Positions 20,775-31,846 of a stretch of 64,000 nt of DNA are shown piece by piece (the first letter of the stretch is position 1; every line of letters begins with the position of its first letter). The stretch is from Jaltomata sinuosa (lineage: Eukaryota > Streptophyta > Magnoliopsida > Solanales > Solanaceae). The stretch lies in NCBI GenBank assembly GCA_003996215.1, contig QJPP01000672.1:124001-188000 (forward strand). Direction: 5' to 3'. Made by a program: the position numbers and the translations under genes. The notes below the pieces were generated by a model. That model ran no database searches. It was not told the DNA's origin and worked only from the letters and a program-made list of their open reading frames with translations.

Positions 20775-20925
20775 AAGGTTGATTTCTCCGATGGTCACTC
20801 GATCAACTAACCGTTATTATCTCATAAAGTCGTCTTTTTTCTTGATTTCAATTTGCTTCAACAAAGAAAGTGACTTTCTGAGATAATAATTATTAGTTGA
20901 GTAACCATATCTCAGAAATTAACTT
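20775..20925. repeat. Palindromic MITE-like element
   Basis: The left half (AAGGTTGATTTCTCCGATGG ... TTATTATCTCATAAAGTC) is the imperfect reverse complement of the right half (GACTTTCTGAGATAATAATT ... TCTCAGAAATTAACTTT). The result is an approximately 150-bp hairpin just after the DUF4228 stop codon. A related half copy is at 12140-12262. Confidence 0.75.
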
Positions 20926-22095
20926 TAGTTTCTTATAATTGTAAAGTTGTAACATGAACTATAGTCAACTATAGTAAGATATTGCAAAAATCTTGAGTAC
21001 TAGAGGTACCAAGGAAACAGGATTTGTTTTCTTCTAATACTTCTTTTCTTAGGTCTAGCAAATTAATTGAAACTTTACAAATTTGGTTGTCAATCTTCTT
21101 CAACATATCAACTTTTTCATTTGTTAATTTGCTCATATTTCACGAGAGATGTTTTACTCATAAATCAGATCATATTAGAGCTCGTCATGAAGTACTTGGT
21201 GCTAGAATCATTGGAGGAAGCATACCCTTGGCCGAACGGATGGGAGTAAAAAAGACAGTCTGGTGCATAAAACATTCGCGTTCACATAGGGTACGGAGAA
21301 GAACCACACTCCTAGAGGTGTGATATAGACAACTTACCCTAATACAAGCATTAGTGACTGCTTCCGTGACTTGAACATGTAACATACATAAAGCAAGAGT
21401 GAATGGAATAAGTTACTGGGAAAACTGCAATTTTGTTTGCGTATGACTGACCTCAGCCAAAACTAATAAAGTAACATTTGCGTAAATCTTTAGGCTGAGT
21501 GGTCTAGTGAGCAGGAAAACTCGCATTTAATGTTTGCTCATATATTAACTTTACGGACAAAACATTAGATAGTCATCTAATATATGCCAATAACTTATAA
21601 ACTTTTAAACCCGTCTAATGATTTCTGATCATAAGATTTTCAGTTTGCTCAAAAGAGATCCTTACACCGTAGTCTAAAAGGTCTATATAAGTTGCAAGCT
21701 AGGAAAATAAAAAAGAATGTCATTTACCAAACAACTATCTCGAAAAGGATAACCAGTGAAAATTCCACCCTACAGTTAGGTAGCTAATGTTGTGTGTTCT
21801 CCTGCTCTTTTTAGGTTAACTAGACCATATAGATTAATTATTGTTAGGGTACCTAATACTAATTGATAAAATGGACAGAAATTAATGGATTAACTGTTCC
21901 TAGAGCAGCTTTCTTACATCAATGATGGAGAGCTCCTAGTGATGGTTACACCACATAAATATAACCTCCATTGTGATTTGTGCATATAATATTTACTCTT
22001 ATAACAATAAAAAACATGCTTTCAGCGTCATATGAAAAGTGTCCACTAATAATAAATTGCATTTATTAAAAGAAAGGAATTGTATGTTAGAAGTG
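20926..22095. other. Intergenic DNA, no gene recognised
   Basis: There are only short frames without recognisable motifs. No repeats stand out. Confidence 0.45.
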
Positions 22096-22099
22096 GACA

Positions 22100-22192
22100 A
22101 CCAATGCAAGGAGTCATCACAACTCTTCAAAATAGCTTTTCGAAAATCCGACACACACCTGCTAGTACTTTTGAAGAGTCCGAACAACATAA
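22100..22192. repeat. MITE-like element of the TTGCTCGGACTC family, degraded
   Basis: CTCTTCAAAATAGC and TTTTGAAGAGTCCGAACAAC face each other around CCGACACACACC. It is a decayed relative of the intact copy at 24172-24290. It lies about 300 bp beyond the stop codon of the SOUL gene. Confidence 0.5.
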
Positions 22193-22505
22193 ATTTCAGC
22201 AGTATCCAAGATATGCATACTAATACAGAATCAAATGGAGGATCGCAAAGAGTACAAAAGAGTAATTGTTTTATTATTTTCATAGTAGAAGCAATGAGGG
22301 ACCTGTATATTTCTGTGCATGTAATAACCATGTGAGTTGTGACCAAAAGGCCAAGAAATCGCCTCACATGTATATATACAAGGTGTATATTAATACAATA
22401 TATTTACACCATATATGACTTGTATGTATACTGGTGAAGTTTTGCTTCACTTGGTTCTATACATTAGTGAACAGATTTATCTGCAATATACTGCACACTG
22501 ACTAG

Positions 22506-25500
22506 CTATTCCTGTTTCCTTTCAACTTCCAGGCTAATCTCATTCCGACGTGTGAACGGAAGAGTAAATGGTGGATTATACTGCAAGCAGAAGTACACAA
22601 CTAGTAGGTTACTTTGGTTACACTAGGCCAAAATCTGTTCTCGAGGAGATATTATAAGTATTGTTGAAATGGCTCTGCAAATATACCTGTGCGACTTCTA
22701 TCAAGGCACCATCTTTTACCTGAAACTCTGAATCTCCCTTTAGTGCAGCTCGAAGACTTGACTCTCGCGCTTTAACTTCTTCATCATTCACAAAACCTTC
22801 CTCGAAATCAAATGATAGAAGGTTAGCTAAGTTAGGATCCTAACTTTTTTTTTCTTTTGAACTCTGAATAGAACACCGCCATTCGTCACAGCAGGCTTAT
22901 AGGACATCAAAGAAAGAGATGGAAGTACAACTATCTATGTGCAAGTTTCTCTCATATCATTACAAGTGAATTTATCAATGAAGTACTAAGTAACTTTACC
23001 AAGATCTACTTCTATAAACCAATGAGACAGACCCCAGCTTTCTGTCTACTCAGATGTTGAATTTCAAGAAAACTTAAAATTCCATCTAGAACTTTATATT
23101 ACAACAACAATATATCCAGTGTAATTCCACAATTGGGGTCTGTGGAAGGCAGTGTGTACACAGACCTTACCCCTAACTTGGGAGGTAGAGAGGTTGTTTC
23201 CCATAGACCCTCGGCTCAAGGACAAGTATATCAAAGCAGTTACAGAAAAGTAGAACCTTATATCGACATGCTAAAATATGAAGTTACGAACCTGAAAAAG
23301 CAACAACTGCAACAGTTTTCCTAGGCACCTCTTTGATAGTTACAGAGGAATCCTTTGGTAGTGGCAAGTCCGAACCATACTTGGAGGGCATGACAAAGGA
23401 CATCCTCCACTTTTCCTGATCTTCCGCCTAATGAAATACTTAATGAGATTCCAGTGGGAGTGATTTTTTGTGAAAATACGAGAGCAGGAAATAAATATAA
23501 CAATTACATACACAATATTCATCTTTTTTGCTTCTGGGTAGGGATGGGGTGGGGTGTGGGAGGGTTGAGCACTAAAACGTAGGGTCAGACATAAGTTAAA
23601 GTGATCTTTTTCTTTTCTAGAATGGACGAATGCTGGTTTTGAAGTTTCTGGGAGCAAGAAATTCTTGTAGGATGTCTCCACATAGCATAACCAGATAGAG
23701 AAACAACCAATCTATAAGGGAGTGCCTATTTTCACAGAATATTGGTTTTTTTTATGTTGCAAAAAGTTGTTATCAGATATCCATTTATGAATTACTAGAA
23801 AAATGTGTTATCGTTTGTATAGAGGATTAGGTGTGTATATTTATTCAGACATATAATCTTTATAATGTGGAAGATTGTTCTTTCTGACTGATATTTAGTT
23901 CTAAACATGGTCTGGAACTAAGATTAGACATCTTGAACATGCTTGATGAACTTAGGGACATGTTATACAATACCTCGAGTTTCACAACATGGACTAGCCT
24001 ATAGGCATATATCAGATGCGTGTGTGTGAGTATCTGGTAGGGGTTCGTGCAGTTTTTTCCCATGTGCAGTTTTTTCTTCCAATTATTAGTGTACTTCAAA
24101 AATTTGTAAAGAAGTACCCACACCCATTCGGCACAGATACGGGCAAGGCAAATGAAGGATCCATGCAACATCTATGTTGCTCGGACTCTTCAAAATTACT
24201 GCTGGATGTGTATCGGATTCTCCAAAAGCTACGCATTTTGAAGGATCCCACACAGGTGCAGCAACATTTTTGGAGGGTCCGAGTAACATAATGCAACATA
24301 ATCAAAATGTGGAATCTAATACTACAGGTTCAAACAATAAACAACAAGAATGTTTACATTTCATATGTACCTGCTCTGGCGTATAGGCCTAGCACACAAT
24401 TGAAAGATCCTCAAATCCTATGTAAAGTACAATTAGTCTCTTATCAAATCCACATCAAGAACGTAAATGTGTTTTTCCTTGTGAATTAGGTAACTGGTGA
24501 TTATTTTATTTCCCTATAGAATCAGTAAAAGTCAGCATTTCCATTTGGCGACAAGAGGTCATTTTTAGAGTAGTTTTTCATTTATCATTTCTCAAGTTAT
24601 GTAGTGACTCAACTCCAATATGTTATCACTTTAATACTTTTACTAACACCGTGCATCAACGTCCATGTTAGTAGTCCCTCTCCACAGTATCTCCAATTTC
24701 CCCAGAAAAATACAATAAGTCTCCAAAAGGACTGCGCAGAAAAGAGTCGAGCAAAAAGCATGAGCAATAGAGTAACCAAACCATTTGTCTCGAGTGATGC
24801 AGTAAATAATACGCTGCAAAAGAACTAAAACGAAAAGAAAAAAAAAACAATGGCCAGTAGAAGAGTTGTACCCTTTTAGTTATCACTGGAGTAGTCATTT
24901 CCATTCTCTCCCCATCAGACTGAGTTCTACGAGTGATTACGGGTGTTGTCATAGCCATACTCTCCTTCTTAGTGTTCTGGAAGTCACCAAGAAACAGAAC
25001 AGAGCCAAATAAGGCCACCATTACAATGTGGTTCGAGGCGATCTAACGTTGACTCTAGATAAGTACCTTCAACTACCTTACCGAACAAGTACTCAGCCAA
25101 TGTGTTGAAGGATTGAGATGCACCATTAAAGTCAAACCCATACTTCCCAGGCATTGTAGCCTCGGCAACAAAGTAAGGCTGTTTAAAGTCACAATATTAC
25201 TTTAGATAAATGAACTCAACATTATAATGGAAAAAAAAGATGGATCAAAGGACAATCAGGAAAAGGATAATTATCAACACGGCAACAAAAAGAGATGTCG
25301 GTGAGTGAAGTTCTAATAATACTGCATGTCTATAATCTAGTTGATTAATGCTATAAAGAAAGGTTAAGAATGACAAATGAGGGTATGCTTTTAAAGAGAA
25401 TATACACATAAGAAGAAATATATGCACCATAAATCACAGGGTGAATGATGGTCCAAAATTCAGGTTAAATGCAAAGGATATCTGCCAAAATCTTATGTCA

Positions 25501-27746
25501 ATGACTTTCGAATATGAGGATCCAGGGCCTCAATGTGCATAAGAAGAACTTATGACATGGTTAATTCTATCTGATCAGACCCAAAGTTAGAATATCAGAT
25601 ATTAATTTCAGAAAACTGCCACCTCTGCTTCCTCGTCATGTTTTAACACTGAGTCAATAACATATTTCTCAAAATTGAGGGAACTCCTGAGTTGTGATCA
25701 CTAGTTTACATAACATGCGCGTTTTTGAGCTCGATGATGGCGTAGTCCAAGGGACAAATCAATAAGGTTTGTTGGGTCAGAGCGAAAAATATGTGCCATG
25801 GATTTGGGCTGTGACATGGCTCACTTGTATCTATTAACATGCTTTATTGTATTAGTACCCTAGTTTATTTCCAGAACAGATCATACTAACTCACTGTAAT
25901 AACCATATATCAAGAAATACTGACTAATGGATTCTTTGTGCGAGAATATGTAGGCAGGTGCAAACAAATCTAATAAACAATGTATCTTGTCTAATATTTG
26001 TATCTATGTAAGTAGTATTCTAAAGGTTTTCTCATCCCAAGTTTCCCCTCTATCTTCAACATATTTTTATTTTTAACAAAAGTTTTGTACTTTTTTCGTC
26101 AGTCAAATATTGCTCCTCTCTCATCTAGAACCAACAACAAGTCAACAACAACAACAACAACATATCTAGTATAATCCCACAAGCGGGGTGTGGGGCAGAG
26201 TGTACCCAAACCTTAGGGAATAGTAGAGATAGCTAGTGATTAAGTGACCTTAGGGAATAGTAGAGATAGCTAGTGATTAGGTGAACCTACAGAATACACG
26301 AAGAGTAAATCTTAATGAGGTTCGAACTCCCAACCTCCCGACCACTTTCAAGGCCTTTTACCATTCGGCCAAAGGCTATAACAGTGACAAGGGTGTGCAA
26401 AAGTGTTTTATATTTCAATATTTTATAATTTTGACCGATATACACAGTATAATTTTCCAACAAAGGGTGTTCACTTGCATACCCTTGACAGGCTGTAGCT
26501 CCGCCCCTGCCCCTACCTCGTAGAGATAGAGAGGTTGTTTCCGATAAAGTGGATGCAGGGTCGGCTAGAGGGTCAAGCCACTAAAGCAAGGGCTTTAGGC
26601 CCCAAAATATATATTTTCATTCGGTGTTCAGAACCTATTTTGAATTTCCCGATTAATTTGATTTTGAGCGCTTCTTAGCAAGATCTTTTTTCATTTTGAG
26701 ACTCGAACCCAAGATGATTTTATACCAATAGGCCTTTCGTTAAAGTTGGCTTTAGGCCACCGATCTGATTGAACCGCCCTAAGTGGATGCATATAAATCT
26801 AGACTCTATTGAAAAAAGCAAGTACAACGAAATTAGTGGTTGATAAATAGAATCACAGTGCAATACCTCAACTTCTCTTATCTCATACTGATCACTGCGT
26901 TTCAAAACCTTGAATTTCACTGTCTCCAGATCCGGCACTTCAAGAAGATGACAGAAATACGAGCTAGTCATTACGTGGACAGATTTTAACCATCTAAAAT
27001 CTCATTAAAGAAAGAGTGAAACTAACAATCATAAAAAGATTGAAAAAGTTTACCAGACATCAAAGCTTCCTCCAGATTCCGACTTTCAAATATCCTCTTC
27101 GGAAACACGTATTTTGCAGTTTCACCCGCCAATTCTGTCAGCACTGCCAACAATTAAAAAAAAATTAATAAACAATATAACAATCAATCAAATCATTCAA
27201 CACAGTTGTCATTCCTAAACTAGTTAGAGGACTAGAAACAGAACAAAATTGAGAAAAATGTTACTCCTTTGTCCCAATTTATACGGCACAGTTGTAATTT
27301 TGAGATTCAAAATTTTAAACTTTTGATCTTGAATTCGAACTTCGAAATAAAATTTATATATTTAAAAACTATCTAAAAAGCACCATACATCACAATAATT
27401 AATAACTTTCACAGAAAATCTACCTTTTTCAGCTTTTAAAAAAAATCACTTATTTTTCCTAAAAGCATCATAACTCTCTAAAATGAGTAATTTTTTTTCC
27501 CGGAAAGCTTGGCCAAACGAGCTGAGGAATCAGAAATTGGAGAGAAAATTTACATTTCTGAGAAAGAGAAGAGGTTTGTGAGGCGAGAGCGATGACGAGA
27601 GAGATTCGAGCTTCGAGAGGTGACATGCCGTTTCTCCGAGCGGAATTGCTTCTGTCAACTGCCATGGATTTTATCGGCGAAGGTTTGATTCTGCTTATGG
27701 TTGTGGATGGAGGAGCAGAAATTGAACAAGGTGATACCAGAAGCAT
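22506..27746 (-). CDS. SOUL haem-binding family protein, eight exons, probably plastid
   Basis: Exons on the minus strand: 27746-27554, 27143-27054, 26937-26867, 25178-25077, 24976-24872, 23427-23292, 22796-22687, 22580-22506. All introns are GT-AG and phases join without a break, giving 293 residues. The N-terminus (1-40) is rich in Ser, Pro, Thr and Arg with few acids, like a chloroplast transit peptide. The SOUL domain follows: Y-E-I-R-E-V-E at the exon 3 end, F-V-A-E-A-T-M-P-G, then two M-T-T-P-V-I-T blocks in exon 5, W-R-M-S-F-V-M-P in exon 6, and the closing Y-N-P-P-F-T-L-P-F-x-R-R-N-E exon. Family members bind haem or tetrapyrroles; the closest remembered type is the plastid SOUL proteins of Arabidopsis. 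The acceptor of exon 7 lacks a good pyrimidine tract, so that junction is least certain. Introns hold several retroposons and MITEs. Confidence 0.9.
23100..23250 (-). mobile_element. TS-type SINE in SOUL intron 6
   Basis: The plus strand starts with (CAA)n, then CCAGTGTAATTCCACA, GTGTACACAGACCTTACCCC, GAGAGGTTGTTTCCCATAGA and CTCGGCTCAAGG. The element is therefore on the minus strand with a (TTG)n tail. It is flanked by 13-bp duplications TAGAACTTTATAT (23087-23099) and TAGAACCTTATAT (23251-23263), one mismatch. Its 3' half is shared with the RTE LINE in this window, consistent with LINE-driven mobilisation. Confidence 0.85.
24172..24290. mobile_element. MITE with 9-bp target duplication in SOUL intron 5
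   Basis: Inverted termini TATGTTGCTCGGACTC and GGGTCCGAGTAACATA enclose an inner palindrome (AAGCTACGCATTTTGAAGGAT). Perfect ATGCAACAT duplications flank it (24163-24171, 24291-24299). A 9-bp duplication points to a Mutator-type transposase (inference). Confidence 0.8.
26211..26284. repeat. 37-bp tandem duplication
   Basis: CCTTAGGGAATAGTAGAGAT ... GTGATTAAGTGA (26211-26247) is repeated at 26248-26284 with one base changed (A to G). Confidence 0.9.
26285..26519. repeat. Dispersed repeat ending in a GCTCCGCCCCTG block
   Basis: The block contains GGTTCGAACTCC (a GTTCGA-type box B-like string) and ends in CTTGCATACCCTTGACAGGC ... GCTCCGCCCCTGCCCC. Similar GGGGCGGACCCAG or CTCCGCC ends occur near 29889 and 17840. 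It is probably a tRNA-derived SINE fragment; the family is not identified. Confidence 0.4.
26558..26780. mobile_element. 223-bp insertion with 11-bp target duplication
   Basis: Perfect AAGTGGATGCA copies flank the segment (26547-26557, 26781-26791). The termini GGGTCGGCTAG and GAACCGCCCT are weakly inverted and the interior has GGGCTTTAGGCCCC and GGCTTTAGGCC. Class is uncertain: it could be a SINE-like retroposon or a small DNA element. It is inserted in the TS fragment in SOUL intron 3. Confidence 0.65.
27261..27390. repeat. Stowaway-like element, one end, SOUL intron 1
   Basis: TACTCCTTTGTCCCAATTTA plus ATACGGCACAGTT starts like the other CTCCCTCCGT elements. The opposite terminus is not seen. 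Confidence 0.5.
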
Positions 27747-27928
27747 CTTTTTACGTTACACTGTTAATTTCGCTCCTTTTGAAATTCTGTTAAGTGGTTG
27801 AAAAAGGATATTGTGGTTTGATATTTTTTATCTGTTAGAATGAATTTTGCAGGAATGCACCTTAGATTTTTCTAAATTAGTATTTGTTGCCCTGAATATT
27901 TGATTACTTCCTCTTCTCGTCTCTTATT

Positions 27929-28140
27929 ACTCCCTCCGTTTCAAATTGATTAACTTGTTTCGACTTGACACGGAGTTTAAGAAAATAAAAAAGATTTTTG
28001 AATTTTATGATATTAAATTAAAGATATGTCAAATGTACTAAATGCCCTTTAATCTTGTGATTTTGAATATGTCATGTGTAAAGTTGAAAAGGAATGTGAT
28101 TTTGAATCTCGATTCTCTTAAAGTAACGAAGTTTTTTTCT
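27929..28140. repeat. Stowaway-like MITE upstream of the SOUL gene
   Basis: It starts TACTCCCTCCGTTTCAAATT and contains CTTGACACGGAGTTTAAG, a string also found in the copy at 40025-40266. The right end is eroded around TCTTAAAGTAACGAAG. It lies about 180 bp before the SOUL start codon, so it may touch the promoter. Confidence 0.65.
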
Positions 28141-28611
28141 TGTGGTACGAACATATCCAAGTAATTGTCATTCTATAAAATCATAATAAAAATGCAATTT
28201 TTGTTTTTCTTCTAAATGAATACGTTTTTGAGAATTTTTTTCATGAAAGCTTTTGGTTTATAAGATCACTTCTAGTCCTAGGCCTTGTATCAGTTGATCC
28301 CAATTTCTATAAGCGAATAATGCTTATTCTAACATTAAAAAAGTCTAACGCGTAATAATTTGAATTTATTCATTACATCTTTCTTTATGATTTTTTATAA
28401 TCTATGGATAAAAATAAACAAATAAAAACCAATAAGATTATTATAAAGATTTTAAAAAGATATTTTTACATTTCCACCTTAAAGCGAATAGCAAAAGGCC
28501 CAGCTGCACGGGGCAGAGGAAATGGGTAAAAAAATCTCTTTACAATTTGAAATTAAGTAAGTGTCTTTTTCAGATCTCTTATATGTAAAAATAAAATTTC
28601 TTATGTGTAAA

Positions 28612-29579
28612 GGGAAAAAAGCATCAAAATCACTTTAAATTATAGCCGAAATGTCGAAGACATACCTAAACTATTGAAGTGACCTATTACACACTTCTGC
28701 TATATAAAATTGAATTTATATACCCCTAAAACTGACGTGACAAAAATAATTAATTAAAATATAAAGTAAACGCATCTGAGTCAAAAATTAAGGCAAAAAA
28801 AAATAGAAAATTAAAATCCTCCCCCGACCCACTCATCTTCTTCTTCACACCCACACATCTTCTTCTTCATAGTCCCCCACCCACACATCTTCTTCACAGC
28901 CTTCCACCCACGCCTCTTCTTCTTCATGCAATTACTTTCTACACATTGTCCTCTTCTATTTCATTTTTTTCATCCAATTCTCTATGATTAAATTTATTCA
29001 TCAATTCTATTTTTCTTCTTACTCCATTGTTGATTTTTCAGCCCTTAAGCTTCTCTCTCTCTTTATTTGTCTCTCTCTCACACACACACATATCACCTAG
29101 ATTTGTGACACATCTCTTTTTCTTCACTCTAAAAAAAAGATCTTTTATCTCGCCAGAAAATAAATGAAGGAGACAAAAAAGGTTAACGATAGATAATAAT
29201 GGCAGCTTTATTGATGGATGGTAAAGTTGATGGTGCTAAATAATTGATGATTTGGGTTTGTCTATGGTGATGTCTTCCATAACAATGGAGGTTTTGTGAT
29301 GGGTGTAGAAGAAAAGAAAAAGAAAAAAGTTTAATTAAAAAGAAATAAGAAAAAGTAGTGAAAATAATAAATTTATTATATTTTTTGTATGATACTGACG
29401 TGGCGCTGATGTGGCGTGCGCGTGTGGAACACATTACCTAATGAAAGTGGTATAACACTTTATAAGGTGAAAAAAATTTCACTTTTAAGTAGCACAGGTG
29501 TGTTTTAGGTCGCGATGATAGTTTGAGTGTGTCTTCGACTTTTCGGGTATAGTTCATGGTGGATTTGATGTCTTTTCCC
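28612..29579. mobile_element. Mutator-like foldback element with 10-bp target duplication
   Basis: Perfect TATGTGTAAA copies flank it (28602-28611, 29580-29589). The termini GGGAAAAAAGCATC and GATGTCTTTTCCC belong to inverted arms of at least 130 bp sharing GTCGAAGACA and related blocks. The interior has CTTCTTCTTCACACCCACAC repeats and no recognisable coding region. It is related by terminus to the element at 58738-59920. Confidence 0.85.
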
Positions 29580-29847
29580 TATGTGTAAACAATGAAAATC
29601 TCTTGTAAAAAGGTCATAAAACTAAAAAACTTTTGTAATGAGCTAGAAAATCATTTCCCCCCACGGGGCATAACATGATGCACCAATGTGAATGAGTATA
29701 AGCATGAATAACCATTATGTTGTTGCCCTACAAATGACCAACCCATCCATCAGTCACTATAATTCTATCTTCCACAAAACATTCATTACATAAGATTGTT
29801 GTTCTACGTCCTCAACTTTGCTTGCCGCTACAGAGTGACATGCCAAA

Positions 29848-29888
29848 GGCAACAATAACAACAACATACCCAGTATATTCCCACAAAC
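29848..29888 (-). mobile_element. TS-type retroposon 3' fragment
   Basis: CAATAACAACAACATACCCA followed by GTATATTCCCACAAAC is the (TTG)n end of the TS/RTE family in minus orientation. It is cut by the next repeat. Confidence 0.6.
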
Positions 29889-30060
29889 AGGGGCGGACCC
29901 AGCCTATTAGGTGGAGGTGCACGTGCACCCGATAACTTCGGAAAAAACTCTGTATATATATGTATATTACCTTTTAAAACTATGATATATTATAAAAGGA
30001 CCCCCCAAATTACATCGGCCTGTTTGAAGCAACTGGTCGTAACACCCCCTTGGGCTCTCT
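29889..30060. repeat. GGGGCGGACCCAG-type dispersed repeat
   Basis: AGGGGCGGACCCAGCC, then GTGCACGTGCACC and CTGTATATATATGTATATTAC resemble the repeat ends near 26500. The right limit is uncertain. Confidence 0.35.
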
Positions 30061-30428
30061 TCGCGCGTGCCTCTCTGTAGCAGTGCTTCTTTTTTATTTT
30101 TCAAAGCAACCTACTGTGTCAATGTATCTTTACAAGTTTTAAGTTCCAACTATTCAGGTATTAAGTCCACATAATTTTATTTATTTACTTACTTTTTTTT
30201 ATTCTTTAATCTCCACTCCCACTTTACTTTGTGATTAAATCTCTCCCCCCAAAAATTCCAAATTTCAATACCTATTATTTATTCTCCCCATTAACCCTTA
30301 ACAAAAAAAAGAACTTTTTTCTTTATTATAATTCCTAAACCCATTATTTTTGGAGTGCAGAACCAAAGTAGGGATAAAATCCCAGAAGTGACGGACTATG
30401 TGGTGTTTTAAAAAAGTGACCAAAATAG

Positions 30429-30543
30429 GGATAGCGCACTAATTTAGTGCGCTATACGAGACTTGACTGACGATCCCCGTTAAAATCCGTTACTCGAATT
30501 TTATTTTATTTTTTACAATAGCGCACTTATTAAGTGCGCTATG
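30429..30543. repeat. Twin near-identical palindromes
   Basis: AGCGCACTAATTTAGTGCGCT (about 30433-30453) and AGCGCACTTATTAAGTGCGCT (about 30521-30541) are each near-perfect inverted repeats. They are about 88 bp apart and differ only at the centre. The GCGC-rich arms stand out from the AT-rich surroundings. Confidence 0.85.
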
Positions 30544-30544
30544 C

Positions 30545-30653
30545 AACAATGACTATCTAACAGGGGAAATTCCAGTTAATCTATCACATTGTGTTAACCT
30601 CGAGAGCCTTGTCCTGGACCACAACAATCTTGTGGGACAGATTCCTTATCAAG
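30545..30653 (+). pseudogene. Leucine-rich-repeat gene remnant
   Basis: A 36-codon open stretch reads N-N-D-Y-L-T-G-E-I-P-V-N-L-S-H-C and then N-L-E-S-L-V-L-D-H-N-N-L-V-G-Q-I-P. These are one complete and one partial extracellular plant-type LRR (L-x-x-L-x-L-x-x-N-x-L-x-G-x-I-P). It matches receptor-like kinases of the LRR-XII style in rhythm. Nothing before or after continues the repeats: upstream are the palindromes and downstream the frame enters AT-rich sequence with stops. It is therefore a fragment left by decay or capture. Confidence 0.75.
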
Positions 30654-31846
30654 CAACATTTGAATTATTATTTTTTTGCCAACACCTCTTACAAGCTAAA
30701 GGTTCAGACTAGAATCAAATGCTACTAAGCTAAGTTTTGGGTTACATAGAGGAAGTATTATTAAATTGTTGGATCATATAATTAATGACATATTTACTAG
30801 TTTAAATATAATAATTTTGTCCATCTCAATTTATATAAGTAATCACTACTTGTTCCACCATCTCAGAGATAGATCCCACGAACTGCATAATTATTTATAT
30901 GCAGCGACATTACAAGGAAGGAGAGAAACATCATCTGTTGAAAGCCAATGAACCTAAATGTCGAGGACTCCGGCAAAGAATCATAACTATCTTTTTGTAC
31001 AACTAATGTCAGATCTGATTAAACAAAAAGGGGCGGAAAAGCAGTTTAGGAAACACTCCAAGATGAACAAACATTAACAAACAACAATACATGTACCTTG
31101 TCTTAACATCCTTCACATATCTTTAGGTGCTATACTAACAATTGAGCATACCAAAGAACCATGTATTATATTATTCGAACAACCCTAGGACCTTATTCAT
31201 TGATAGTAGAATGAATCTACAAACAATTGTTGATTCTGAATAGAAAACAAGCAACTGTATTCAACATGATCATTTTGGTAGCAGATAGACGGTTGGATAA
31301 TGAAGAACAACAGATATAAGTGCTTTGGATTATTTTTGATGTGTGGGATTTGGACTTGAAATTGGATTAGAGTTCCCCATATATAGGATAAGTTTATGTG
31401 GGATACCTTGTAGTCATGCGTAATTGTTAATTCTTTGATGATGTAATACACCTTTGATGACTAGTAAAATGACGATGGTGTTCGAGCCAGCTTAAACGCA
31501 CCTCAACTATTTCACTAGAGTACCTATTGCATCCATAACAATCCCCAGACTAGAGATGGGATATATTTTGGCTTTTGCTCCATATGTACAGTTTTCTACA
31601 CCACATCCTTAGAGCTGGAGAACTAAAATCAACTTAAACATTTCTCCAAGGAAAAGGAACATAATCCCCTCACCATCCAATAATGTTAAATCTCACCATA
31701 TCCTGTCCACCACCCAAAAGGCCCCAAAAAAGCTATATCACACCAGCATTCATTTACGTGTCCAGTTTAAAAATAGTGAAATACAAGTATCAAGAAACTA
31801 AATCTATATTGTAGAACTGTGTATAGATATCATTGGTACAAGAGAC
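30654..31846. other. Intergenic DNA, no gene recognised
   Basis: Short frames only, no recognised family, no clear repeat structure. Confidence 0.45.

Larger units (their letters stand above)
26143..26546 (-). mobile_element. TS/RTE-LINE 3' fragment, split by later insertions
   Basis: The (CAA)n start and ATATCTAGTATAATCCCACA ... GAGTGTACCCAAACC lie at 26143-26210, and the missing GTAGAGATAGAGAGGTTGTT block reappears at 26520-26546. Between them are a 37-bp tandem repeat and a 234-bp foreign block. It lies in SOUL intron 3. Confidence 0.65.

Noticed and set aside
23340..23681. 113-residue minus-strand frame over SOUL exon 6
   Set aside because: Another reading frame; the SOUL family motifs and splice phases select a different frame here.
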